Both the position numbers and the translations under genes were made by a program. The notes under the pieces are model-generated. The model searched no databases, was not told the DNA's origin, and saw only the letters and a program-made list of their open reading frames with translations. From Microbacterium testaceum (GTDB lineage Bacteria > Actinomycetota > Actinomycetes > Actinomycetales > Microbacteriaceae), in contig NZ_CP121699.1 of the NCBI RefSeq assembly GCF_029761935.1, positions 992,001-1,056,000 on the forward strand: DNA of 64,000 nucleotides, in the 5' to 3' direction. Below, piece by piece: positions 7,693 through 15,215 of the stretch (its first letter is position 1; every line of letters begins with the position of its first letter).

Positions 7693-8033
7693 CCGCCAAG
7701 GCCCCGCTCGCCGCCCGCTGCGGGCGCTGCTCCCGCCGCGTGCTCGAGGTCCGCGCCGATCACCACCTCGGCGTGCTCATCGGCGCACCCCGCCTCGACC
7801 CTGTCGGCCTCACCCGCGACCAGGTGCTCGCGTGCGTGCTCACCGGCATCCGTGTCTGGCAGATCCAGGAGCGGGCCGGGAAGACCGCCACGAGCCTCCG
7901 TACCCGTTACTGGCCGACGCGGCCCGTCGACGGGCACACCGCCCCCGAACACACCTGCACCCGCACCTGGGACGCACCCGCCCTCGACCTCGCACCCGAC
8001 GAGGTCGTCTACCCCGACCAGCCCCCTTTCTGA
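7689..8033 (+). CDS. Small phage protein with N-terminal CxxC, 114 aa
   Basis: ATG 7689 overlaps the helicase stop (ATGA). A CGRC pair near residue 11 and a later HTCTRTW segment could bind one zinc. The middle (GLTRDQVLACVLTGIRVWQIQERAG) resembles a helix-turn-helix-like bundle, but the match is weak. Likely co-expressed with the primase-helicase. Function unknown. Confidence 0.6.
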   Translation: MTAKAPLAARCGRCSRRVLEVRADHHLGVLIGAPRLDPVGLTRDQVLACVLTGIRVWQIQERAGKTATSLRTRYWPTRPVDGHTAPEHTCTRTWDAPALDLAPDEVVYPDQPPF

Positions 8034-8045
8034 GAGGACCACGCC

Positions 8046-8369
8046 ATGACCGAGATCACCCGCACCGTCCAGCAGCTCGTCGCTGACATCGACGTCGACG
8101 ACGACGGACTCGTCACCATCCACGCACCCCACCCGCTCACCCCCGACGAAGCGCGAGACGCCGCCGCCGCCATCATCGTCGCGGCAAAGGCGGGCGAAGA
8201 GTACGCCGCCGAGCAGGCCAAGCCCGCCGCAGATCCCGCCGGCGTCCTGGTGGAAGCGTTCTGCCGGGCGTGCCACAAGCCTGTCCAGCGGGACGAGCAC
8301 AGCAGCAACGGCTGGCGACACGTGACTCCCACCTTCCACACCGCCGTCATCGACAAGGCGGACCTCTGA
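8046..8369 (+). CDS. Phage hypothetical protein, 107 aa
   Basis: ATG 8046 follows GAGAGGACC. The first half is acidic (ADIDVDDDGLVTIHAP) and continues into a helix (TPDEARDAAAAIIVAAKAGE); the second half has CRACHK and a following His-rich segment, perhaps a single zinc knuckle. Its stop overlaps the next start by one base (TGATG at 8367-8371). Function unknown. Confidence 0.6.
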   Translation: MTEITRTVQQLVADIDVDDDGLVTIHAPHPLTPDEARDAAAAIIVAAKAGEEYAAEQAKPAADPAGVLVEAFCRACHKPVQRDEHSSNGWRHVTPTFHTAVIDKADL

Positions 8370-9580
8370 TGCGCGCCGCAGATCGCCTCGGCGACGACTT
8401 CCCCCACGGCACCGTCGACGGCTACCGACACGGATGCCGCGACGCCAACTGCCCCGCACCGCTCGCATGCCGCGACGTGTACCGGCGGTACTCCGGCGAC
8501 TACTCTTTCCGCCGCCTCGTCGACCAGGGCGTCCCGCTCGAGGACATCCTGGCCCGCGAGGCCGAGGAGCGCGCCGGCATCGAGCAGCGCGACCGCGCCG
8601 CCAACCGCGGCACCAAGGCGCGCCCCGTCGCGACGAAGACCGACGCCGCGCCGCGCACGAAGACGCCGGCCAAGGCAACCGCGAAGCCGAAGACCCCGCC
8701 GCTGGCGCCGGTCGTGAAGCTCGACCCGGTGGCCGAGTGGGAGCAGGCGCGGAACGCGTGGCGCGCACGCCGCAAGGCGCTCTATGCCGACCTTCGCACC
8801 GCCGAGCGCGCCCTCGCCACGGCCACCGCCGAGCGCGACCGCGCGCAGACCGCGTTCGATGAGTTCGCCGCGGCAGGCGAACCGCTGAAGCCCAAGGCCG
8901 CGGACCCCCGCGCAGGTGCACGCGAACGCACGCAGACCGAGGTGCGACGCCTTCACGCCTCGCGGCTCTCCGACGCCGAGATCGCCCACGACCTCAGCAT
9001 CAGCGTCGCGTACGTCGGCATCATCCGCCGCGAGCTGCACCTCGCGGCCAACGTGAAGCGCCGGTCGACCGCGATCCCCCGTGAGCCACGCGCGCCGCGC
9101 CAGGTGCTCGGCCACGGCACGAACGCGTCCTACGCCCGCGGATGCCGGTGCGACGCGTGCAAGGACGCCGCACGCGAGTACCACCGCGAGTGGATGGCCA
9201 ACCGGCGTGAGACGACCGAGATGATCGCGGCCGAGCACCACGGCACCGCGTACGGCTACCAACTCGGATGCCGCTCGAGGGAGCTCTGCCCCGCCACGCC
9301 CTCGTGCGCGGACGCCTCACTCGCCGAGGAACGCCGCCGACGCCGCGCGGCCGGGGTGCCCGAGGCGGCACCTCGCGTCGACGCCGAGCCCGCCCGGGCG
9401 CACGTGCGCGCGCTGATGGCCGCCGGCATGACCCTCGAAGCGGTCGCGCTCCACGCAGGCGTCCCGCGTAACCGGCTCGGCGAGCTCATCTACGGGCGCA
9501 GCGACCGCGGCGGCGATCTCCCCGCGCAACTCGAGGCGAAACGCGCCGAGCTGATCCTCGCCGTGAGGGCGGTGGCCTGA
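8369..9580 (+). CDS. Phage protein with three Cys repeats and two helix-turn-helix motifs
   Basis: 403 residues from ATG 8369. A repeat of the form HG-x4-Y-x2-GCR, then Cys residues and a charged end, occurs three times: HGTVDGYRHGCRDANCPAPL (residue 11), HGTNASYARGCRCDACKDAA (about 249), and HGTAYGYQLGCRSRELCPAT (about 291). Each could bind a metal. Between and after them lie two candidate HTHs: LSDAEIAHDLSISVAYVGII and MTLEAVALHAGVPRNRLGEL. Residues 65-170 hold a Lys/Ala-rich linker and a long charged helix. A DNA-binding regulator is likely; no characterised homologue is recalled. TGATG couplings on both sides place it in the replication transcript. Confidence 0.7.
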   Translation: MRAADRLGDDFPHGTVDGYRHGCRDANCPAPLACRDVYRRYSGDYSFRRLVDQGVPLEDILAREAEERAGIEQRDRAANRGTKARPVATKTDAAPRTKTPAKATAKPKTPPLAPVVKLDPVAEWEQARNAWRARRKALYADLRTAERALATATAERDRAQTAFDEFAAAGEPLKPKAADPRAGARERTQTEVRRLHASRLSDAEIAHDLSISVAYVGIIRRELHLAANVKRRSTAIPREPRAPRQVLGHGTNASYARGCRCDACKDAAREYHREWMANRRETTEMIAAEHHGTAYGYQLGCRSRELCPATPSCADASLAEERRRRRAAGVPEAAPRVDAEPARAHVRALMAAGMTLEAVALHAGVPRNRLGELIYGRSDRGGDLPAQLEAKRAELILAVRAVA

Positions 9581-10050
9581 TGCGCATCCTCACCGTTCGC
9601 CAGCCGTGGGCGTGGGCGATCATCCACGGCGGCAAGGACGTCGAGAACCGCGTCCGCAACATCGCCGGCGACTACCGCGGCCCCGTAGCAATCCACGCCG
9701 CTCTCGCGCGCGCGACCGCGGGTGACGCCCAGGTGGTTGCGCACCGCGTACTGACGAAGCGTCGAGCGTCATTGGTGGATTGGTCCACGGGCCAGGCGCA
9801 CGGCGTGATTCTCGGCGTCGTCGACCTGATCGGCGCGCACCGTGCGTTCGGAGACAACCCCGGCGGTCGCAACCTCTGCGGCTACAACGGCCAGTGTTCC
9901 GACTGGGCCGAGCCTCGGAACTGGCACCTCGAATTGACCCGCCCGCGCGCGCTGGCCGAGCCGATCCCGTACCGCGGCGCCCTCGGCCTCCGCCACCTCG
10001 ACGACGACACGACCGCACACATCCTCGCGCAGATCGGAGAACCCCAGTGA
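9580..10050 (+). CDS. ASCH-domain protein of prophage
   Basis: 156 residues, starting in a TGATG overlap. The N-terminus MRILTVRQPWAWAIIHGGKD, followed by VENRVRNIAGDYRGPVAIHA, is the hallmark of phage ASCH proteins (beta-barrel related to PUA, thought to bind RNA or modified nucleotides). GVILGVVDLIGAH and the Trp-containing WAEPRNWHLEL match later strands. The biochemical role of the phage versions is not settled. GTGA at the end couples it to the next gene. Confidence 0.85.
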   Translation: MRILTVRQPWAWAIIHGGKDVENRVRNIAGDYRGPVAIHAALARATAGDAQVVAHRVLTKRRASLVDWSTGQAHGVILGVVDLIGAHRAFGDNPGGRNLCGYNGQCSDWAEPRNWHLELTRPRALAEPIPYRGALGLRHLDDDTTAHILAQIGEPQ

Positions 10051-10679
10051 GCGACCTCGCCCCGGCCGACGCGATCGACCCGCACGCCGCCCGCGCGCTC
10101 TGGGTCGAAGAGTTCCTCTGGCACGTCGACCAGCTGCCCTACGTCGTCGAGACGACCGGCACGATCGTCATGGCCGCGCGCGGCGTCCGCGCCGCCCCGC
10201 TCACTGAGCGGGTGTCTGGCGGCGGGTACTACGACAACATGCCCGTCGTCGACGGTCCCGAGTCCCGCAACGCGCGTGCCGTGTGGGACACCCTCCGTGG
10301 GTACCTCGTCGTCGCGACGTCCCGCCTCGGCGTCGAAGCGCCACAGCTCCCGTCACAGCTCCCCGATGTGGAGCTCGCGCGCGAGTGGGCGTACGCCGCG
10401 AACGCGTGGCTCTCCGACGTCGTGGAACTCATCGAGGACTGGGACGACCTCACCGCCCTGCAAGACCAGCTGTTCCGCCTCATCCGTCGTGCCCGGCAGC
10501 GCCTCGACCTGTCGACCGCGCGCCGCGCGCGGCCCGAGTTCTGCGACCGGTGCGGCGAGCACGGCGTCCTCGTCGACTGGATCGACGGCCCCGACGGCAC
10601 CTCCCTGCTGTCGAAGGTCTGCATCGTCTGCCGCACCGACCACACCCCCACGACGACTTCAGAGCAGGTGCCCCAGTGA
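10047..10679 (+). CDS. Phage hypothetical protein with C-terminal zinc ribbon, 210 aa
   Basis: GTG start at 10047 is supported by the GTGA overlap with the ASCH gene. Residues 1-160 are mostly helical (ALWVEEFLWHVDQLPYVV; REWAYAANAWLSDVVELIED). Residues about 165-200 contain CDRCGEHG and later CIVC, a probable zinc ribbon. It is the last gene of the unbroken rightward run; a convergent minus-strand gene ends four bases downstream. Function unknown. Confidence 0.65.
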   Translation: MSDLAPADAIDPHAARALWVEEFLWHVDQLPYVVETTGTIVMAARGVRAAPLTERVSGGGYYDNMPVVDGPESRNARAVWDTLRGYLVVATSRLGVEAPQLPSQLPDVELAREWAYAANAWLSDVVELIEDWDDLTALQDQLFRLIRRARQRLDLSTARRARPEFCDRCGEHGVLVDWIDGPDGTSLLSKVCIVCRTDHTPTTTSEQVPQ

Positions 10680-10683
10680 GGCG

Positions 10684-11205
10684 TCAACCCAGGATGACCG
10701 TGGCCTCGCGCCCTTCACGGAGGCTGTCTCGCCAAACCACGGTTAGGGTCGCAGAGGAAGGATCGGAGAACCCGCCGCCGAAGCGCAGGAACACCATCTG
10801 TCCATTCGGCACGTCTCGAAATTCGAGGCCATCTTCCATCTCAACGTGTGCCGGCGGATGTGCTTCGAAAGATACGAAATCGGCATCGGAACCGGTGTTG
10901 TTCCTCACCGCCCAGCGCTCCGTCGAACGGCGCTCTACGACCCAAGGAACTTTGGCCGCATCACGAGCCGTCTCTCGGAGGTTGGCCTGCTCCAATGCAG
11001 TAGCGGCGCGCTGCTGCGCTCCAGCTATGGCCGTAGCAGCTGCTGACGCCTCCTCTGCGTACCCCAGCGCTTTGGTTTCATGGTCACTTGCATCGTCTCG
11101 TGCCCGCTGCGCATCACGCACACCGCGCCACGCAATAATCGCGGCGATCACGGTCGCGACGAATATCCCCGCGTTGATTATGTTGCTCACGGTCCCGTCC
11201 ACCAT
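10684..11205 (-). CDS. Membrane-anchored coiled-coil protein, probable prophage cargo gene
   Basis: 173 residues if started at ATG 11205; a longer frame reaches 11358 but would run across the start of the divergent HTH gene and lacks a ribosome site. Residues 7-26 (NIINAGIFVATVIAAIIAWR) are a transmembrane segment; residues about 30-85 form an Ala-rich coiled coil; the last ~80 residues are a beta-rich domain with Trp and acidic patches. Its base composition is clearly less GC-rich and its codon choice more relaxed than neighbours. Opposite strand, element edge and distinct composition suggest a separately acquired cargo gene (moron), perhaps for exclusion or defence. No domain is recognised. 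Confidence 0.6.
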   Translation of the reverse strand: MVDGTVSNIINAGIFVATVIAAIIAWRGVRDAQRARDDASDHETKALGYAEEASAAATAIAGAQQRAATALEQANLRETARDAAKVPWVVERRSTERWAVRNNTGSDADFVSFEAHPPAHVEMEDGLEFRDVPNGQMVFLRFGGGFSDPSSATLTVVWRDSLREGREATVILG

Positions 11206-11269
11206 TAGCAAGATAGCGGTACCGGGTTCGTGCGCCCAGCGATCGCTTCGAGTCACGGACGGCTGATCG

Positions 11270-11512
11270 GTGGCCACCTTGTCGTACCGCGAGGCGGCGC
11301 GCACGGTGCGCCGCTCCGTGCGCACGATCAAGCGATGGCGCAGCGCCGGTATGACCATGACGTGGGAGATCCGGCAGGGCCAACGGGTCCGCGTCGTCGA
11401 CGAAGATCTCCTGTTCGCGACGCTCCGCGACCGCCTCGACGCGGACCCCGTGCATCAGTACCGACTCCGCCGCCGGCGCGCGCAGGCCGCCATCCAAGCC
11501 GCAGGGAGGTGA
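11270..11512 (+). CDS. Small HTH DNA-binding phage protein
   Basis: 80 residues from GTG 11270 (TTG 11279 is an alternative). LSYREAARTVRRSVRTIKRW is a typical MerR/excisionase-like helix-turn-helix, followed by a wing (EIRQGQRVRVVDEDLL) and a basic tail (YRLRRRRAQAAIQAAG). Such proteins recur near actinophage attachment sites or the ends of early operons and may act as excisionase-like or regulatory factors. It is the last gene before the tRNA, which fits an excision or control role, but that is inference. Confidence 0.7.
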   Translation: MATLSYREAARTVRRSVRTIKRWRSAGMTMTWEIRQGQRVRVVDEDLLFATLRDRLDADPVHQYRLRRRRAQAAIQAAGR

Positions 11513-11570
11513 TGTCCAGGATGGGTCATCGTGTCTGCGTCGTGTCTGGCGCCCAACGGTGAAACGACGA

Positions 11571-11600
11571 AGGGCCGGAATCCCGCAGGATTCCGGCCCT
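11571..11600 (-). terminator. Strong hairpin downstream of tRNA-Pro
   Basis: AGGGCCGGAATCC (11571-11583) and its exact complement (11588-11600) enclose CGCA: a perfect 13-base-pair stem five bases past the tRNA 3' end. On the minus strand it is followed by TCGTCGTTT. Likely the tRNA terminator, and it would also stop rightward phage transcription. Confidence 0.75.
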
Positions 11601-11605
11601 ATCTG

Positions 11606-11679
<74 letters not shown>

Positions 11680-11704
11680 TTACCCGCGAGCGGGCAACTC
11701 CCCT

Positions 11705-11734
11705 ATATTAGCCCCTCGCCGACGCCCCCGCGAA
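11705..11734 (-). promoter_or_regulatory. Promoter of tRNA-Pro
   Basis: On the minus strand TTCGCG (11734-11729), an 18-base spacer and TAATAT (11710-11705) lie 25 bases before the tRNA start. Confidence 0.5.
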
Positions 11735-11766
11735 CCAACGCCCACCCCGGGCGTGTGCGCACGCCC

Positions 11767-11796
11767 TTGTCCGATGTCGGAGACCCTCGCTACGGT
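11767..11796 (+). promoter_or_regulatory. Leaderless promoter of GNAT gene
   Basis: TTGTCC (11767-11772), 18-base spacer, TACGGT (11791-11796). The expected start point coincides with or abuts ATG 11804, and no ribosome site precedes it. Confidence 0.55.
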
Positions 11797-11803
11797 CTCG
11801 GGC

Positions 11804-12382
11804 ATGACGATCGAGATCCTGCCCGCCACCGGTGACCGCTTCGACGACGCCGAGACGGCGCTCGACAGCGGCGACGGTCCCGGCTGCCAATGCCAGTGGT
11901 GGCTGCTCACCAATGCCGAGTTCCAGAAGACCTCGCGCGATGACCTCGCCACGCGCTTCCACGCCGAGATGCAGGGCGATCGCGCTCCCGGACTCATCGC
12001 CTACGTCGACGGCGAGCCGGCGGGCTGGGTGCGCGTCGGTCCCCGCATCGACCAGGCGCGCCTCCTGCGCACCCGCGACGTGACGACCGCGACGGACGAG
12101 CCCCTCGACGCCGACGACGTCTGGTCGATCTCGTGCTTCGTCGTCCGCACGGCTCACCGCGGTCAGGGTCTGATGAAGAAACTCCTGGATGCCGCGGTCT
12201 CGACCGCCCGCGACGCCGGCGCCCGCGTCGTCGAGGCGTACCCCCTCGACCCCACCGTCACGAAGCGCTCCGCCACCCAGCTGTACCGCGGCACCGTGTC
12301 GATGTTCGAACAGGCGGGCTTCGATATCGTCGAGCGCCCCAAACCCGACCGCGCTCTCGTCTCACTGACCCTGCGCGAGTGA
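11804..12382 (+). CDS. GNAT family N-acetyltransferase
   Basis: 192 residues. ATG 11804 was chosen because TACGGT stands seven bases upstream, giving a leaderless mRNA; an earlier ATG at 11774 lies inside the promoter. The C-terminal half has the GNAT acetyl-CoA signature: SISCFVVRTAHRGQGLMKKL (R-x-x-G-x-G/A loop) and a later YRGTVSMFEQAGFDIVER. The N-terminal GPGCQCQWWLL with clustered Cys/Trp is typical of a YitI-like subgroup of unknown substrate. It is the first chromosomal gene beyond the tRNA-linked element and is transcribed alone. Confidence 0.85.
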   Translation: MTIEILPATGDRFDDAETALDSGDGPGCQCQWWLLTNAEFQKTSRDDLATRFHAEMQGDRAPGLIAYVDGEPAGWVRVGPRIDQARLLRTRDVTTATDEPLDADDVWSISCFVVRTAHRGQGLMKKLLDAAVSTARDAGARVVEAYPLDPTVTKRSATQLYRGTVSMFEQAGFDIVERPKPDRALVSLTLRE

Positions 12383-12424
12383 GAGCCCGTCTTACGATGG
12401 AGGTTCGCCGACGAGAGACCTGAC

Positions 12425-12808
12425 ATGACGGATGCCACGACCACCGCACGCGTCGACGCGTGGCTCTGGGCGGTGCGCGTCTACAAGACTCGGTCCGCGG
12501 CGACAACGGCGTGCCGTGCGGGCCACGTCCGAGTCAACGGCGAACGCGCCAAGGCGGCGCAACCCGTGCGCCCGGGCGACGAGTTGCGGGTGCGGATCCA
12601 GGGTTTCGACCGGATCCTCGTCGTGAAGAAGACGATCGCGAAGCGTGTCGGGGCGGCCCTCGTCGCGGAGTCGGTTGACGACCGCACTCCCCCGCCGCCC
12701 TCGAAAGAAAGCATGCCGTTCGTCCCGGTGCGCGATCGCGGCGCCGGCCGCCCCACCAAGCGCGACCGCCGCGATATCGAGAAGCTCCGCGGCCGCGAAC
12801 TCGACTGA
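12425..12808 (+). CDS. S4-domain RNA-binding protein (Hsp15-like)
   Basis: 127 residues. The S4 fold spans residues 8-70: RVDAWLWAVRVYKTRSAATT, then ACRAGHVRVNGERAKAAQPV with the conserved V-N-G turn. A basic Lys/Arg-rich tail follows (GRPTKRDRRDIEKLRGRELD). E. coli HslR of this type binds nascent-chain-blocked 50S subunits; the actinobacterial role is less clear. TACGAT (12393-12398) is a probable -10, and GAGAGAC precedes ATG 12425. Length and layout are normal for the family. Confidence 0.85.
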   Translation: MTDATTTARVDAWLWAVRVYKTRSAATTACRAGHVRVNGERAKAAQPVRPGDELRVRIQGFDRILVVKKTIAKRVGAALVAESVDDRTPPPPSKESMPFVPVRDRGAGRPTKRDRRDIEKLRGRELD

Positions 12809-12948
12809 CCGTCGCGTCACACCCTCAGCGATCCGTACAACCTCAGCCGCATCCCTCGCCCACCGACTGAGCTTGTGCAAATCACCGACCCGGCGAAATC
12901 GCCGACCTGTCGTCAGACCTACGACCGCCGACGCCGCTGACGCAGCCG

Positions 12949-13851
12949 TCAGGTCAGTTGGTCGAGCAGCCAGTGCGCTCCGCGCACAACAGCCCCGAGC
13001 TGCTCGACGCGCGCCGCCAGTTCGCGGTCGCTCGTCACGACGACCACCGGACGAAACGCCCCCGCGACCTCGCGCACGACGGCGACGATCTCGTCGTCAC
13101 CCTCCCCCGGCGCGTGCCGCACCTCGATCGCGGGTGCCAGGGGCTGGGCGGACCGCGCCTGACCCTCCAGCACCGCGGTGACCGAGGGGAACCAGCGCGT
13201 CGCGGAGACCCCGAGGGCCTCGGCATCCACTCCCCGCTCCGTCAGCCGCGAGACCTTCGTCACCAGGCGGGTCGCGGCGCCGGCGCGGTCTTTCCACCAG
13301 CCGTCGGGTACCGAGCCCATGACGTTCGCCACGTCGACGACGATCGCCGGACGCACGGTCAAAGCCTCACGCAGGGCCGGCCATGATGCGGCGAAGCCGG
13401 GGTGCAGCGGCAACGAGTCGACCTCGTCGACGGCAACCCACTCCAGGGCGACGCTCTCGGGGTCGCTGATCACGGGCTCGAAGGGTGTCGTGACGTCGGC
13501 CACCAGGGTCGAATACGACCAGATGCCGAGGTCGAGCACACTCTCGAAGCGCGCCCGCACGGCATCCGCCGGCACTCCGGCCTCTTCGCCCGACTCGCGC
13601 AGGGCGCCGTCGCGAGCGGATTCGCCCTCGTGCCGCGCGCCACCCGGTAGGGCCCACGTGTTGCCGAAGTGGCTCCACGAGACGCGATGCTGCAGCAGCA
13701 CTCCGCGCTCGGGGTCGAGGGCGAGCAGCCCCGCGGCGCCGAAACGACCCCAGTACTTCTCGCCCGTGGGCGCGACGACCCAGGCATCGCCCGGGTCGCG
13801 AGCCCCGTGCGGGCGTCGCGGCTCGCCGGGGGCGGGGGGCTCGATCGTCAT
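12949..13851 (-). CDS. NUDIX hydrolase fused to NYN/PIN-like nuclease domain
   Basis: 300 residues. Residues 30-155 contain a full Nudix box, GARHEGESARDGALRESGEE followed by AGV (G-x5-E-x7-RE-x2-EE-x-G-V), preceded by HFGNTWALPGG. The last ~135 residues are a second domain: PAIVVDVANVMGSVPDGWW at its start and VVVVTSDRELAARVEQLGA near its end, the Asp-containing strands typical of NYN/PIN-like RNases. Nudix enzymes hydrolyse nucleoside diphosphate linkages; the pairing with a nuclease-like domain suggests RNA or nucleotide clean-up. Substrates are not deducible. Transcribed alone on the minus strand. Confidence 0.8.
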   Translation of the reverse strand: MTIEPPAPGEPRRPHGARDPGDAWVVAPTGEKYWGRFGAAGLLALDPERGVLLQHRVSWSHFGNTWALPGGARHEGESARDGALRESGEEAGVPADAVRARFESVLDLGIWSYSTLVADVTTPFEPVISDPESVALEWVAVDEVDSLPLHPGFAASWPALREALTVRPAIVVDVANVMGSVPDGWWKDRAGAATRLVTKVSRLTERGVDAEALGVSATRWFPSVTAVLEGQARSAQPLAPAIEVRHAPGEGDDEIVAVVREVAGAFRPVVVVTSDRELAARVEQLGAVVRGAHWLLDQLT

Positions 13852-13931
13852 CGTCTCCAGCCTGGCACACCCCTCGTGCGAGGGCGCCGCCGGGCGTCAC
13901 ATCGCGCCGCGAAACACGGAACACTGGTCGG

Positions 13932-14345
13932 ATGGAGTACGACCTCGACGACGACCCCGAACGGATCGACCGCGACGCGGTCTGGCAGTGGCTGAGCACC
14001 GAGGCGTACTGGGGACGCTGGCGCACCCGCGCCGACGTCGACACGCAGCTCGACAGCGCGTGGCGCGTCGTCGCCGCCCACCACCGTGAGACGGGTGCGT
14101 TGGTGGGCTTCGCGCGGGCGATCTCCGACGGCGTCGGCTTCGCCTACCTGGCCGACGTGTTCGTCGTCGCCGCGCACCGCGGTCACGGCCTCGGCAAGGG
14201 CCTGGTCTCACTGATGATCGACGAGGGCCCGGGCCCTCACTTCCGCTGGACCCTTTTCACGAGCGACGCGCACGGCCTCTACCGTCAGTTCGGTTTCGCC
14301 GAGCCCGACCGGACGGCTCTCGTCCGCCCCGCCGCACCCCTCTGA
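13932..14345 (+). CDS. GNAT family N-acetyltransferase (short)
   Basis: 137 residues. LADVFVVAAHRGHGLGKGLV is the acetyl-CoA-binding loop (Q/R-x-x-G-x-G/A), preceded by LVGFARAISDGVGFAYLADV and followed by FTSDAHGLYRQFGFAEPD; this order is typical of small stand-alone GNATs. Substrate unknown. It is divergent from the NUDIX gene and convergent with DUF805, with a bidirectional hairpin behind it. Confidence 0.88.
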   Translation: MEYDLDDDPERIDRDAVWQWLSTEAYWGRWRTRADVDTQLDSAWRVVAAHHRETGALVGFARAISDGVGFAYLADVFVVAAHRGHGLGKGLVSLMIDEGPGPHFRWTLFTSDAHGLYRQFGFAEPDRTALVRPAAPL

Positions 14346-14470
14346 CGCACCGGATACCGGCTCCCCACACCGACTCCGCATTCCGCTGTCACCCGGTCAG
14401 CGCCCGGCTCCCTCGGCCGGCAGCGACCGGTGCGTGAGCGGGGCGACCGGGTCGTGGCCTCCGGAGACGA

Positions 14471-14503
14471 CGAACGCCCCGACCACTCGGGCCGGGGCGT
14501 TCG
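14471..14503. terminator. Bidirectional hairpin between convergent genes
   Basis: CGAACGCCCCG (14471-14481) and its exact complement (14493-14503) form an 11-base-pair stem with an 11-base loop between the GNAT and DUF805 stops. Confidence 0.6.
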
Positions 14504-14511
14504 CTCGGGTC

Positions 14512-14949
14512 TCAGGCGTCGAAGCGCGCACCCTCGGGTCGCCGCCCCTGCAGCGTGAACACGAAGAGCACCAGGGCGCCGATCAACGGCACCAGCCCAA
14601 TGAACACCCAGAAACCGCTGCGACCGGTGTCGTGCAGGCGCCGTACGAGCACGGCGAACGTGGGGACGATCGTCGCGAGAGCCCACACGAGCCAGATCGC
14701 CCCGAGGATCACCCCGTGCGGTCCGGTGATGGTCGTCGAGCCGTCGGCTTCGATCCGGATGCCGTCGGTCAGCGTCGGCAGCGCGTTCAGCACCGTGCCC
14801 ACGACGGCGGCGGTCAGCACCCACCACCAGTACTCGCTGCGACTCGCACGCCCGCCGAAGGTGGCGTACTTCGCGAAGACGCGGCGGACCGCGGCGCCCA
14901 GCGGCGCGCCGTCGTACGGCTGGTCGAGCGGCGGGGCGGCGGTGGTCAT
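14512..14949 (-). CDS. DUF805 integral membrane protein
   Basis: 145 residues from ATG 14949, with GGGAG upstream. The family pattern is clear: FAKYATFGGRASRSEYWWW near residue 27, several hydrophobic helices (WVLTAAVVGTVLNALP; GVILGAIWLVWALATIVPTF) and LVRRLHDTGRSGFWVFIGLV before the last helix. DUF805 proteins are small inner-membrane proteins of unknown activity. A TACAGT -10 box at 15010-15005 fits a start point about 50 bases upstream of the ATG. Monocistronic. Confidence 0.88.
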   Translation of the reverse strand: MTTAAPPLDQPYDGAPLGAAVRRVFAKYATFGGRASRSEYWWWVLTAAVVGTVLNALPTLTDGIRIEADGSTTITGPHGVILGAIWLVWALATIVPTFAVLVRRLHDTGRSGFWVFIGLVPLIGALVLFVFTLQGRRPEGARFDA

Positions 14950-15169
14950 GGGGTCTCCCGGCGTCAGCAGAGGGCGGATGCCACGGCGTCGCCGTCGCGA
15001 GAGCACTGTATCGACCACCCGGTCGGATATGGGCCCGGTTGCGTCGCGCCTCGCGGCCCCGGCGCGCTTGAGCCTGCATTTCGCTGGTGAACCCGCGTCA
15101 GCCTGCAGCGAAGGTGTCAGCGAGGTGCAGTCTCGCGAGAAATCCGCGCCCGCAGACCCCGCGCACGCA

Positions 15170-15206
15170 AAAGCGCCCCGCCCCCACGACGGGGACGGGG
15201 CGCTTT
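15170..15206 (-). terminator. Terminator of the parA-der operon
   Basis: AAAGCGCCCCG (15170-15180) pairs with CGGGGCGCTTT (15196-15206), with inner C/G tracts able to extend the stem. On the minus strand it ends in CTTTTGC, ten bases after the der stop. Confidence 0.75.
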
Positions 15207-15215
15207 CGACGCGGA

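Noticed and set aside
10684..11358. Longer 224-codon form of the cargo membrane gene
   Set aside because: The extra 51 codons overlap the divergent HTH gene and would place a basic segment before the membrane helix; ATG 11205 gives a normal N-terminal anchor.
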